Shown here in pieces: positions 16,838 through 24,811 of a stretch of 64,000 nucleotides of DNA (positions are counted from its first letter, which is position 1; each line of letters begins with the position of its first letter). Source of the DNA: Ancylobacter novellus (GTDB lineage Bacteria; Pseudomonadota; Alphaproteobacteria; Rhizobiales; Methylopilaceae); contig QFPN01000001.1 of the NCBI GenBank assembly GCA_003241695.1, positions 248,001-312,000 of the forward strand, in the 5' to 3' direction. The notes under the pieces are model-generated. The model saw only the letters and a list, made by a program, of their open reading frames with translations, was not told the origin of the DNA and made no database searches. The translations under genes were made by a program, and so were the position numbers.

Positions 16838-17245
16838 ATGCGCATCGAGGGACCTGGGCGCGCGATCGGCGGCGGCGGATCCACGCGCCCTGCGGCGGCG
16901 ACGGGCTTCCGCCTCTCGGACGCGATGGAGCCTCAGACGGCGCGCGCCTCGACGCCCGCTCGCGCGGCGCCGGGGCTCGACGCGCTGATCGCGCTTCAGG
17001 CGGTCGCTCCGGAAAGCATGTCGGAAAAGCGCAGGCGCGCCGTGAAGCGCGGCCGAAGCCTGCTCGACGCGCTCGACGGCATGAAGCTTGCTCTCGTTCA
17101 GGGGACGAACGACCCTTCGGATCTGCGCCGACTCGTCGCCGGCCTTCGCGACCGACCCGGCGGGACCGGCGACGCCGGGCTCGACGAGGTGATCGCAGCG
17201 ATCGAGTTGCGCGCCGAGGTCGAGATCGCAAAGCGTGGCGGCTAA
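16838..17245 (+). CDS. fliX: Flagellar assembly regulator FliX
   Basis: A 135-residue protein of the FliX family. In Caulobacter, FliX links assembly of the early flagellar structure to activation of the regulator FlbD. Supporting blocks are the N-terminus MRIEGPGRAIGGGG, the central SEKRRRAVKRGRSLLDALDGMKLALVQG (about 62-89) and the C-terminus LDEVIAAIELRAEVEIAKR. I chose the ATG at 16838 because it opens with the FliX-like MRI-x-GP motif and follows a GGGGGAC site; an in-frame ATG at 16793 is the alternative and would overlap the CtrA-box region more closely. No flbD is visible in this window. Confidence 0.87.
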   Translation: MRIEGPGRAIGGGGSTRPAAATGFRLSDAMEPQTARASTPARAAPGLDALIALQAVAPESMSEKRRRAVKRGRSLLDALDGMKLALVQGTNDPSDLRRLVAGLRDRPGGTGDAGLDEVIAAIELRAEVEIAKRGG

Positions 17246-17407
17246 GCCCGGGCTTCACGCGGATCGGGAGTCCGTGAAACTGCGTAGGAGCGAAATGTCC
17301 TCTGATTTCAAAGGTTTCGTGACGCAGAGAGAGATTGTCGCTCGACAGCGTTATCGCTATATTCCGCCCCCACCGACACACCGCCTGCGGCATGGCAGAA
17401 GGCCCTG

Positions 17408-17827
<420 letters not shown>

Positions 17828-17878
17828 CGTTCTCACGACGTCCTGAAAAGACGCCGCATTCTTATCACATTCCCGTGA

Positions 17879-17912
17879 CGCCGGCCCGGATCAACTCCCG
17901 GGCCGGCGTTTT
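17879..17912 (+). terminator. Intrinsic terminator of dksA
   Basis: An 11-bp perfect GC-rich stem (17879-17889 with 17898-17908) with an 8-base loop runs into TTTTCTT. It lies 52 bases after the stop codon. Confidence 0.9.
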
Positions 17913-18149
17913 CTTATCCCGCCGGAAAGCATCATTCTCACGTGGTGCGACGCAACATCACACGATGGACGAGTTCGGGCGCCGACTGCCGAACTGGTCC
18001 GATCCGACCGAATGTGCGTCGCGGCGCCATCTTTCTATCGCAGAGCTGAATGATCGATCTGATCAATCGATGAAGCGGTATGACAGCCCTCCCGGCGCCG
18101 CCTCTCGGCACTTTTCCCCAAGGGTTCGTGGCTCTTTACCTGCGACAAA
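17913..18149. other. Non-coding part of the gap upstream of the OFA-type transporter
   Basis: Together with the following 270 bases this is the longest gene-free stretch in the window. Short open frames here lack ribosome binding sites and family similarity. The only structure I see is a weak inverted repeat around 18049-18070 built on ATCGAT. Confidence 0.5.
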
Positions 18150-18175
18150 CTGGTATGCCATGTTTGGCATGCCAG
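18150..18175. promoter_or_regulatory. Tandem palindromic operator candidates (TGGYATGCCA twice)
   Basis: TGGTATGCCA at 18151-18160 and TGGCATGCCA at 18165-18174 lie 14 bases apart. The second is a perfect palindrome, and together they form an 11-bp inverted repeat with one mismatch. The shape resembles operators of FadR-type GntR regulators (TGGT-N2-ACCA). A third partial copy, TGGCATGC, is at 18362. The regulator is not encoded in this window. Confidence 0.4.
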
Positions 18176-18361
18176 ACATGCTCCCTTGCATGGCTGTCTG
18201 GGGGACAGAAGTCCGTGAAGGCCCGTGATGGGCGGATCTGACTTTCGGGACGGCTCAGAGAAGCTGTCCTCCGACTTGGCCTGCAATTTAACCGGGAGCT
18301 CGATCCGGAGAGTTTCGACGCCTGCGAACCCGCAGGGATTACGTCAAGCCAGCTGAAAGAC

Positions 18362-18377
18362 TGGCATGCATAACGCC
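18362..18377 (+). promoter_or_regulatory. Possible sigma-54 type -24/-12 promoter of the transporter gene
   Basis: TGGCATG followed four bases later by ACGCC places GG at 18363-18364 and GC at 18375-18376, the ten-base spacing required for sigma-54. The -12 element matches only partly. The start codon is 39 bases further on. Alternatively this is a third copy of the palindromic operator. Confidence 0.25.
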
Positions 18378-18415
18378 ACAAAATCTGAAAGATACGGCGA
18401 AAGAGGAGAACGCCA

Positions 18416-19744
18416 GTGAGTCCCACCGCAGTTATGGACGCTCAACCAAAAGTTTCAGAGAAGACGCGCTGGCTGCAGATCGTCGTCGGCGTGATCTGCA
18501 TGATCGCGACGGCGAACATCCAGTACGCCTGGACGCTGTTCGTCCCGGAAATCCAGCAGACCTTCGGCTGGGATCGCGCGTCGATCCAGATCGCCTTCAC
18601 GATTTTCGTTCTCGTCCAGACCTGGCTCACGCCCATCGAGGGCTATTTCATCGACAAGTACGGCCCGCGCGCCATGGTCGCGTTCGGCGCGGTGTTCATG
18701 GGTCTGTCCTGGGTCATCAACTCGCAGGCGACGTCCCTGAGCGGCTTCTACCTCGGCGCGGCCATCGGCGGCATCGGCGTCGGCTGCATCTACGCCACCT
18801 GCATCAACAACGCGCTGAAGTGGTTCCCGGATCGCCGCGGCCTCGCGGTCGGCCTGACCGCCGGCGGCTACGGCATGGGCTCGGCCGCCACCATCCTGCC
18901 GATCGCCTCCATGATCGGCTCGTCGGGCTTCCAGGCCACCTTCCTGTTCTTCGGGATCCTGCAGGGCGTGCTCGCCTTCATCGCGGCGATGTTCCTTCGC
19001 TCGCCCAAGGCCGGCGAGGTCAAGGTCTCCGAGAAGCTCGCCCAGTCGCGCCGTGACTACACGCTCACCGAAGCGATGCGCACCAAGCTGTTCTGGCTGA
19101 TGTTCCTCATGTTCATCTGCGTCGTGACCGGCGGCATGATGGCGGTCGCCCAGCTCGGCGTCATCGCGCAGGACCTCGGCGTCAAGAACTACTCGGTCAA
19201 CCTGTACTTCTTCACCATGGCCGCCCTGCCGCTCGCCCTGATGCTCGACCGCATCATGAACGGCATCTCGCGCCCGCTGTTCGGATGGATCTCGGACAAC
19301 ATCGGCCGCGAGAAGACGATGGTGATCGCCTTCACGCTCGAAGGCTTCGGCATCGTGGCGCTCGGATACTTCGGCCACAACCCGTACGCCTTCCTCATCC
19401 TGTCGGGCGTCGTGTTCCTGGCCTGGGGCGAAGTCTATTCGCTGTTCTCAGCGCTCGCCGGCGACGCCTTCGGCACCAAGCACATCGGCAAAATCTACGG
19501 CGTGCTCTACTGCGCCAAGGGCATCGGCGCGCTGTTCGTCCCCGTCGGCAACCTGCTTATGGAAGCGACCGGCACCTGGTCGACCGTGCTCTACACCGTG
19601 GCCTGTATGGACCTGTTCGCGGCCTTCCTCGCGGTCGTGGCGCTCCGTCCGATCCTCAAGCAGCACGTCGCCTACTCCTCAGCCTTGAAGGCGCAGGAGA
19701 CGAAGGAAGCAGAAGCGCTGTCGGGCAAGCCCGCAATGGCGTGA
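18416..19744 (+). CDS. Oxalate/formate antiporter-type MFS transporter (OFA family)
   Basis: Inner-membrane carrier of 442 residues with about 12 hydrophobic helices. Family features are ATANIQYAWTLFVPEIQQTFGW in helix 1, the loop YFIDKYGPRAMV, CINNALKWFPDRRGLAVGLTAGGYG (about 124-148) and LFGWISDNIGRE. These are typical of the OxlT-like OFA group that exchanges oxalate, formate or related small carboxylates. The substrate cannot be fixed from sequence, and no oxalyl-CoA or formate genes are in the window. It starts at GTG behind an AGGAGA site and ends at a strong terminator, so it is monocistronic. The long upstream region with palindromes suggests dedicated regulation. Confidence 0.88.
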   Translation: MSPTAVMDAQPKVSEKTRWLQIVVGVICMIATANIQYAWTLFVPEIQQTFGWDRASIQIAFTIFVLVQTWLTPIEGYFIDKYGPRAMVAFGAVFMGLSWVINSQATSLSGFYLGAAIGGIGVGCIYATCINNALKWFPDRRGLAVGLTAGGYGMGSAATILPIASMIGSSGFQATFLFFGILQGVLAFIAAMFLRSPKAGEVKVSEKLAQSRRDYTLTEAMRTKLFWLMFLMFICVVTGGMMAVAQLGVIAQDLGVKNYSVNLYFFTMAALPLALMLDRIMNGISRPLFGWISDNIGREKTMVIAFTLEGFGIVALGYFGHNPYAFLILSGVVFLAWGEVYSLFSALAGDAFGTKHIGKIYGVLYCAKGIGALFVPVGNLLMEATGTWSTVLYTVACMDLFAAFLAVVALRPILKQHVAYSSALKAQETKEAEALSGKPAMA

Positions 19745-19783
19745 TCCAGCCCCGCTTCTTGCCGGAGCAGACACACAAAAAAG

Positions 19784-19816
19784 CGGCGGGCCCCTCACGG
19801 GGCCCGTCGTCGTTTT
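19784..19816 (+). terminator. Intrinsic terminator of the OFA transporter
   Basis: An 8-bp GGGCCCC-type stem (19787-19794 with 19799-19806), extended by flanking pairs, is followed by TCGTCGTTTT. A run of A lies just before the stem, so it may also work in reverse. Confidence 0.85.
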
Positions 19817-20053
19817 GGCGTCGTGACACGTGTTCCAGCCGCTGACCGGCGCGTCGCTTCGGACTTTCGTGCTCCGACCGGCGATCGGCTTCGTGCAGGC
19901 GCGGGAACCGGAAAGTCCCGACAGGACGGCTTGGCCGCCACGCGGAACGCGCATTCACGCCATCGTTCCGCCATGGGCGTGAAAAAAATGTCGCAGGCTT
20001 ATGAAACTTTCGTATGTTGTCGCTGTTCAAAACGTCAGCAGGGAGGGATGCGC

Positions 20054-20311
20054 ATGGTCAATCCGGCGAACCGGGAAGCCATCGACACGCTGGCCGCTGA
20101 GCTTTTCAGCCGCGATCATCCAGACCGCGCCTGGAGCGCGATCATCGACCACCGTAACCGTCTCGGCGTCGCCTCGGCGCAGGAGCAGGCCGTGTATCGC
20201 GGGTTCGCCACCGCCCGCCTCGCCGCGGACGCGCGGACCCCTGACCCGGCGATCGCAGCCGCGGCCCTTGCGGCGGAGGCTCGCGTGAAGGGCAAGCTGG
20301 GAGCCGCCTGA
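20054..20311 (+). CDS. Small conserved-looking hypothetical protein (85 residues)
   Basis: Short, Ala- and Arg-rich helical protein of unknown function. It opens with MVNPANREAIDTLAAELFSR and contains the stretch HPDRAWSAIIDHRNRLG. I chose the ATG at 20054 because the strong GGGAGGG site lies 6 bases before it; the ATG at 20048 is too close to that site. The frame is open further upstream but without a better start. It is followed by a good terminator (20360-20390), so it looks like a genuine single-gene unit. The 309-base gap before it holds only the transporter terminator and an A-rich stretch near 19980 that could be part of its promoter. Confidence 0.6.
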   Translation: MVNPANREAIDTLAAELFSRDHPDRAWSAIIDHRNRLGVASAQEQAVYRGFATARLAADARTPDPAIAAAALAAEARVKGKLGAA

Positions 20312-20359
20312 CGGTTCCGAAAGTCTGTCGCGCTTTCTTGGCTCGACGCCGGAACGCTG

Positions 20360-20390
20360 GAGGCGACGTCGCATCGACGCCGCCTCTTTT
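20360..20390 (+). terminator. Intrinsic terminator after the 85-residue gene
   Basis: A 12-bp stem with one mismatch (20360-20371 with 20375-20386) and a 3-base loop is followed by TTTTCTT. Confidence 0.75.
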
Positions 20391-20534
20391 CTTATGCGCG
20401 ACGACCGCCTTTAGCTTCGGCCACGTCTCCCAGGACGCCGCTGCGTTGCGCCTTGGGCTCATTTCCGTTATACGCGCCCGCGCGGCCGTCCCACACCCCT
20501 GGAGGGGTTCGTCCGCGTCAGCCAGCCCATGTAG

Positions 20535-20562
20535 GCCGCCCGTGACGGGCGGCTCTTTGTTT
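20535..20562 (+). promoter_or_regulatory. Leader hairpin of rplY
   Basis: An 8-bp GC stem (20535-20542 with 20546-20553) with a TGA loop is followed by TCTTTGTTTT. It ends just before the rplY ribosome binding site. It has terminator form but sits in the leader, which fits an attenuator or a protein-binding leader, or the terminator of an upstream transcript. Confidence 0.45.
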
Positions 20563-20577
20563 TCGGAGAACGATCAG

Positions 20578-21282
20578 ATGTCCGCTCCCAAGGCCCTGAA
20601 GGCCGAGATGCGCGAGAAGGCCGGCAAGGGGGCCGCCCGCGCGCTCCGCCGCGCAGGCAAGATTCCCGCCGTGATCTACGGCGGCAAGAAGGCCCCGGTC
20701 GCAATCACGCTCGACGGCCACGAGATGTTCCGCCTGCTGCACGCCGGCGGCTTCAAGACCACGGTGTTCGAAATCGACACCGGCAAGGGCAAGGAGCGCG
20801 CGATCCCGCGCGACTACCAGCGCGACGTCGTCAAGGACACGCTGATCCACGTCGACTTCTTCCGCGTCACCGCCTCCTCGGTCGTCGAGGTCGAGGTTCC
20901 GGTGCACTTCCTCAACGAGGACAAGTCCAAGGGCCTCAAGCGCGGCGGCGTGCTGAACGTCGTGCGCCACACCGTTCAGGTGAAGGCCGGCGTCGACAAC
21001 CTACCGGAAGCGATCGAGGTCGACCTCGCGGGTCTCGACATCGGCGACATCGTGCACGGCACCGCCGTGGCGCTGCCGAAGGGCGTCGAGTTCGTCGAGG
21101 AGAACCTCGAAGAGTTCACGATCGCGACCATCGCCGCCCCGACGGTCGTGGCCGAGGAGCAGGCTGAAGAGCAGGCCGAGATCGAAGCCGAGAAGGCTGC
21201 GGAAGAGGCCGGCGAAACCGTCGAGGAGACTGCCGAAGGCGAAGCCGCCGAAGGCTCGGACGAGAAGAAGTCCGAGGACTGA
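20578..21282 (+). CDS. rplY: 50S ribosomal protein bL25 (TL5/CTC form)
   Basis: Ribosomal protein that binds 5S rRNA (234 residues). The N-terminal L25 domain starts LKAEMREKAGKGAARALRRA, with GKIPAVIYG, and is followed by the second beta domain of the CTC/TL5 form (LIHVDFFRVTASSVVEVEVPV, NVVRHTVQVKAGVDNLPEAIEVDL). The last about 50 residues are a strongly acidic Glu/Ala tail, usual in Alphaproteobacteria. The ATG at 20578 follows GGAGAACGATC. The gene is 27 bases ahead of pth, the conserved rplY-pth pair, and carries a hairpin in its leader. Confidence 0.95.
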   Translation: MSAPKALKAEMREKAGKGAARALRRAGKIPAVIYGGKKAPVAITLDGHEMFRLLHAGGFKTTVFEIDTGKGKERAIPRDYQRDVVKDTLIHVDFFRVTASSVVEVEVPVHFLNEDKSKGLKRGGVLNVVRHTVQVKAGVDNLPEAIEVDLAGLDIGDIVHGTAVALPKGVEFVEENLEEFTIATIAAPTVVAEEQAEEQAEIEAEKAAEEAGETVEETAEGEAAEGSDEKKSED

Positions 21283-21309
21283 TCTCGGACACTGCGGGAG
21301 CCTCCCCTC

Positions 21310-21918
21310 ATGCTGCTCCTGGTCGGCCTCGGCAATCCGGGGCCGAAATACGAGAAGAACCGGCACAACATCGGCTTCATGGCCGTGGACCGGATCGCGT
21401 CGCGCCACGGGTTCTCCCCGTGGCGCGCCCGCTTTCAGGGCGTGACCGCCGAGGGCTCGATCGCCGGCATCAAGACGCTGCTGCTGCTTCCGGGCACCTA
21501 CATGAACGAGAGCGGCCGCTCGGTCGCCGAGGCCGCCCGCTTCTTCAAGATCGAGCTCGCCGACATCGTCGCGTTCCATGACGAACTCGACCTCGCGCCC
21601 GGCAAGATGCGCGTGAAGACCGGCGGCGGAAACGCCGGCCACAACGGGCTGCGCTCGATCACCGCCCATATGGGCAACGACTATCGCCGCGTGCGTCTCG
21701 GCATCGGCCATCCCGGCCGCGACGCCGTGCTGCACTACGTGCTCAACGACTTCGGCAGAGGCGAGATGGCCTGGGTCGGAGAGCTGAACGACGCGGTCGC
21801 GGACGCCGCCGACCTGCTCGCCAAGGGCGAGGACAACAGTTTTCAGAACAAGGTCCATCTCAGAATGGAGGCGGCCGGCTTCGGCGACCCGAAGAAGCCG
21901 GGCGACGAGCGACCTTGA
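21310..21918 (+). CDS. pth: Peptidyl-tRNA hydrolase
   Basis: Frees tRNA from peptidyl-tRNA dropped by stalled ribosomes (202 residues). The N-terminus LLLVGLGNPGPKYEKNRHNIGF is diagnostic and includes the catalytic His19. The blocks LLLLPGTYMNESGRSV, FHDELDLAPGKMRVKTGGGNAGHNGL and YRRVRLGIGHPGR complete the Pth fold. It lies in an operon-like arrangement after rplY. In many relatives ychF follows directly; here a toxin-antitoxin pair is inserted between them. Confidence 0.97.
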   Translation: MLLLVGLGNPGPKYEKNRHNIGFMAVDRIASRHGFSPWRARFQGVTAEGSIAGIKTLLLLPGTYMNESGRSVAEAARFFKIELADIVAFHDELDLAPGKMRVKTGGGNAGHNGLRSITAHMGNDYRRVRLGIGHPGRDAVLHYVLNDFGRGEMAWVGELNDAVADAADLLAKGEDNSFQNKVHLRMEAAGFGDPKKPGDERP

Positions 21919-21964
21919 CCTCAGGACACGAAAACACGAACTTCGTGTTCGAGAGGATGCGACC

Positions 21965-22282
21965 ATGAAGAACGTCACGATCACGCTTCCCGACGCACTC
22001 GCTTCTGCGGTTCGTGTCGAGGCCGCGAAGGAAGGGAAGAGCATGTCGCGCTACATTGCCGACATGCTCGACACAAAGACAAACCTGCGCGCCCGACAGA
22101 TCGCGGCGATCGAGAAGTTCTTGTCGATGCCGAAAATACCTCTCACCGACGAGAATGGTCGACTTCCAAGCCGCGAGGAGAACTATCGGCGTGAAGTTCT
22201 TCATGGACACGAACATTCTTCTGTACACGCTGGACCGGAACGACCCTCGGAAAGCGCAGAAGGCAAGCGCAATCGTTCGTGA
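21965..22282 (+). CDS. Ribbon-helix-helix antitoxin (VapB-like)
   Basis: DNA-binding antitoxin candidate of 105 residues. The N-terminus KNVTITLPDALASAVRVEAA, then KEGKSMSRYIADML, is a clear ribbon-helix-helix fold of CopG/MetJ type. The last about 30 residues are read from DNA that also encodes the start of the toxin (92-base overlap); they look random, so the original stop may have been lost or the tail may be unimportant. GAGAGG lies about 9 bases before the ATG. It is paired with the PIN-domain gene that follows, which it would repress and neutralise. Confidence 0.75.
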   Translation: MKNVTITLPDALASAVRVEAAKEGKSMSRYIADMLDTKTNLRARQIAAIEKFLSMPKIPLTDENGRLPSREENYRREVLHGHEHSSVHAGPERPSESAEGKRNRS

Positions 22283-22631
22283 CCTGTCTCCGCGTAACGC
22301 GCTGGTCATTTCGCTTCAGGTTCTGAACGAGATGACCAACATCCTGCTCAACAAGCGAGCGGACCTTGCCCATGGCAGCGTCCGGGAGATTATCGAATCG
22401 CTCGTCCCACTCGGCGACCGGCCCCTGTCCTGGGAGATCATCGAAGTTGGATGGGCCGTTCGCGCCCTGACCGGCTATGGGTGGTGGGACAGCCTGCTTG
22501 TGGCGACAGCTCATCTTGAAAAATGCGACTATTTCCTCTCTGAGGACATGCAGCACGAGCGGACGGTCATGGGCGTGACGATCCTCAACCCATTTCTCAC
22601 GTCCCCTCTCGACCTCCCCTTTCCGAACTGA
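22191..22631 (+). CDS. PIN-domain ribonuclease toxin (VapC-like)
   Basis: Predicted toxin of 146 residues. The PIN signature starts MKFFMDTNILLYTLDRND (first acidic residue Asp6). It continues with ISLQVLNEMTNILLNK (conserved Glu) and GWWDSLLVATAHLEKCDYFLSEDMQ (two more acidic residues near the end). These four form the Mg-binding site of VapC RNases. I chose the GTG at 22191 because GAGGAG lies upstream and the fold begins at once; ATG at 22203 would cut the first strand. It overlaps the antitoxin gene by 92 bases in another frame. The pair separates pth from ychF and is probably a recent insertion. Confidence 0.78.
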   Translation: MKFFMDTNILLYTLDRNDPRKAQKASAIVRDLSPRNALVISLQVLNEMTNILLNKRADLAHGSVREIIESLVPLGDRPLSWEIIEVGWAVRALTGYGWWDSLLVATAHLEKCDYFLSEDMQHERTVMGVTILNPFLTSPLDLPFPN

Positions 22632-22646
22632 CGAGACAACTCTCCC

Positions 22647-23744
22647 ATGGGCTTCAAATGCGGCATCGTCGGCCTGCCGAACGTCGGCAAGTCGACCCTC
22701 TTCAACGCGCTGACGCAGACCGCCGCCGCCCAGGCCGCGAACTATCCGTTCTGCACCATCGAGCCGAATGTCGGCGAGGTCGCGGTTCCGGATCCGCGCC
22801 TCGACGCGCTTGCGGCGATCGCGGGCTCCAAGGAGATCATCCCGACGCGCCTCACCTTCGTGGACATCGCCGGCCTCGTCCGCGGCGCCTCCAAGGGCGA
22901 GGGTCTCGGCAACCAGTTCCTCGCGCACATCCGCGAGGTCGACGCCATCGCGTATGTGCTGCGGTGTTTTGAAGACGACGACATCACCCATGTCGAGGGC
23001 AAGATCGACCCGCTCTCGGACTACGAGACCGTCGAGACCGAGTTGATGATCGCGGATCTCGAAAGCCTCGAGAAGCGCGTCGTCGCGCTCGAGAAGCGCG
23101 CCCGCGGGAACGACAAGGAGGCCAAGGAGCAGCTCGAACTGGTCAACCGCGTGCTGCCGCTGCTCCGCGACGGCAAGCCCGCCCGCGCGGCGAAAGTCTC
23201 GGACGACGAGCGGACCGCCTTCGAGGCGCTGAATCTGCTCACGTCGAAACCCATCCTGTTCGTCGCCAATGTCGACGAGGCGGCGGCCGCCGGCGGCAAC
23301 GACTTTTCGGCGAAGGTCGAGGATCAGGCGAAAAAGGAAGGCGCGGTCGCGGTCGTCATCTCGGCGCGCATCGAGAGCGAGATCGCGACGCTTCCGGCCG
23401 AGGAGCGCACCGAGTATCTTGAGGCTCTCGGCCTCGAGGAGACCGGGCTCGACCGGCTGATCAACGCCGGCTACCAGCTGCTCGGGCTCGTGACCTACTT
23501 CACCGTCGGCCCCAAGGAAGCGCGCGCCTGGACGATCGAGAAAGGCACCCGCGCGCCGCAGGCCGCGGGCGTGATTCACAGCGATTTCGAAAAAGGCTTC
23601 ATCCGCGCCGAGACCATCGCCTATCCGGACTATGTCGCGCTGAAAGGCGAAACCGGCGCGAAGGAGGCGGGCAAGTTCAGGCTCGAGGGCAAGGACTATG
23701 TGGTCGCCGACGGCGACGTGCTCCACTTCCGCTTCGCGAACTGA
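22647..23744 (+). CDS. ychF: Redox-regulated ATPase YchF (Obg-like)
   Basis: Universally conserved P-loop NTPase of the Obg/TRAFAC class that prefers ATP and associates with ribosomes (365 residues). The G1 motif GLPNVGKST spans residues 9-17; DIAGLVRGASKGEGLGNQFL is the G3/switch region, with the Asp-Ile-Ala-Gly form specific to YchF. VANVDEAA stands at the G4 position (Asn-x-x-Glu/Asp-type change that explains ATP preference). The C-terminal TGS domain ends GDVLHFRFAN. No strong ribosome binding site is visible. The 3' side is followed by a palindromic repeat. Confidence 0.97.
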   Translation: MGFKCGIVGLPNVGKSTLFNALTQTAAAQAANYPFCTIEPNVGEVAVPDPRLDALAAIAGSKEIIPTRLTFVDIAGLVRGASKGEGLGNQFLAHIREVDAIAYVLRCFEDDDITHVEGKIDPLSDYETVETELMIADLESLEKRVVALEKRARGNDKEAKEQLELVNRVLPLLRDGKPARAAKVSDDERTAFEALNLLTSKPILFVANVDEAAAAGGNDFSAKVEDQAKKEGAVAVVISARIESEIATLPAEERTEYLEALGLEETGLDRLINAGYQLLGLVTYFTVGPKEARAWTIEKGTRAPQAAGVIHSDFEKGFIRAETIAYPDYVALKGETGAKEAGKFRLEGKDYVVADGDVLHFRFAN

Positions 23745-23753
23745 GGCTCCACC

Positions 23754-23843
23754 GTCATGCCCGAGCTCGTCTCGGGCATCCACGACTTGATCATGGAGTG
23801 TCGGAGACCCCAAGTCGTGGATGCCCGCGAAGGCGGGCATGAC
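23754..23843. repeat. Intergenic palindromic repeat (GTCATGCCCG type)
   Basis: A 90-base imperfect palindrome. GTCATGCCCG...CGGGCATCCACGACTT on the left is mirrored by AAGTCGTGGATGCCCGC...GCGGGCATGAC on the right. Elements of this type occur in many copies in Hyphomicrobiales genomes. It fills most of the gap between ychF and the first MaoC gene. Confidence 0.75.
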
Positions 23844-23855
23844 GTCGAGGATTTC

Positions 23856-24317
23856 ATGACCGAGCCCGCTCTCGCCTTCGAGGACTTCCGCCCCGGCGAC
23901 GTCGCGACCTATGGCGGCGTCACCGTCGACCGCGACGACATGCTCGAATTCGCGCGCGAGTTCGATCCGCAGCCGATGCATCTCTCCGAAGACGCCGCGC
24001 GCGGCTCGATGCTCGGCGAGCTCATCGCCTCCGGCTGGTACGCCGCCGCCCTCCTCATGCGAATGAACTGCGACGCTTTTCTGCTCGACGCGCTCTCGCT
24101 CGGCTCGCCCGGCGCCGACAGCGTCGAATGGCGGGCGCCCGTCCGCGCCGGCGACCGGCTGACGGTTCGCCGCGAGGTTCTGTCGGCCCGCGGCGTTCCC
24201 GGACGGCCGGAGGCGGGGCTGGTGAAGTTCTCCTTCGAGGTCTTGAACCAGAACGATGTGGTCGTCATGCGGCAGGAGAGCACGAAGCTCATCGGCCGTC
24301 GCGCGAGGGCCGCCTGA
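23856..24317 (+). CDS. MaoC-type hotdog dehydratase (first of a pair)
   Basis: A 153-residue single-hotdog protein of the MaoC/(R)-specific enoyl-CoA hydratase family. The catalytic D-x4-H pair is present (Asp37 and His42 in FDPQPMHLSE). ASGWYAAALLMRM and VEWRAPVRAGDRLTVRREV are the usual core blocks. The likely substrate is an acyl-CoA or acyl-thioester, not definable here. The ATG at 23856 lies just after the palindromic repeat; the frame is open through the repeat but the family similarity starts at 23856. Its stop codon overlaps the ATG of the next MaoC gene (TGATG), so the two are translationally coupled and may form a heterodimer. Confidence 0.85.
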   Translation: MTEPALAFEDFRPGDVATYGGVTVDRDDMLEFAREFDPQPMHLSEDAARGSMLGELIASGWYAAALLMRMNCDAFLLDALSLGSPGADSVEWRAPVRAGDRLTVRREVLSARGVPGRPEAGLVKFSFEVLNQNDVVVMRQESTKLIGRRARAA

Positions 24318-24793
24318 TGCATCTCGAGGATTACGAGCCCGGGGCGAAGGCCGAACTCGGCAGCCATCTGTTCACCGCCGACGAGATCGTGCGCTTCGCG
24401 TCGAAATACGATTTGCAGCCCTTCCACCTGTCGGAAGAGGCGGGTCTCGCAGGACCGTTCAAGGGACTTGCGGCGTCCGGCTGGCACACTTGCGCTGTAT
24501 GGATGAAACTGATGGTCGCGTTCCAGATCCGCATGGCGAAGGACCGCATGGCGGCCGGGCTGCCCGTCGGACGCGCCGGCCCGTCCCCCGGCTTCACCGG
24601 CCTCAAATGGCGCGCGCCCGTGATGGCGGGCGACACGATCACGTATTTCTCCGAGGTGGTCGAAACCCGGCCGAGCGCCTCGCGGCCCGGCTGGGGCCTG
24701 CTCAAGGCGCTCAACACCGCCGTGAACCAGAACGGCGTCGAGGTGCTCCGCTTCACCAGCACGGCCTTCGTGGAGAGCCGGCCGGCGGCATAG
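24317..24793 (+). CDS. MaoC-type hotdog dehydratase (second of a pair)
   Basis: A 158-residue paralogue of the preceding gene. It also has the D-x4-H pair (Asp32, His37 in YDLQPFHLSEEAG), followed by AASGWHTCAVWMKLMV and GLKWRAPVMAGDTITYFSEV. The overlapping TGATG with the upstream gene points to coupled translation. Because both copies keep the catalytic pair, either could be active alone, or they could build the double-hotdog unit seen in larger hydratases. It converges on mtnP with an 18-base gap and no terminator that I can see. Confidence 0.85.
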   Translation: MHLEDYEPGAKAELGSHLFTADEIVRFASKYDLQPFHLSEEAGLAGPFKGLAASGWHTCAVWMKLMVAFQIRMAKDRMAAGLPVGRAGPSPGFTGLKWRAPVMAGDTITYFSEVVETRPSASRPGWGLLKALNTAVNQNGVEVLRFTSTAFVESRPAA

Positions 24794-24811
24794 CGGCGTG
24801 GCCGGCGGCCT

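Noticed and set aside
18035..18286. Short minus-strand frame with several cysteines in the gap before the OFA transporter
   Set aside because: No ribosome binding site, no domain, and it covers the palindromic operator candidates. Cys spacing does not fit a known metal site.
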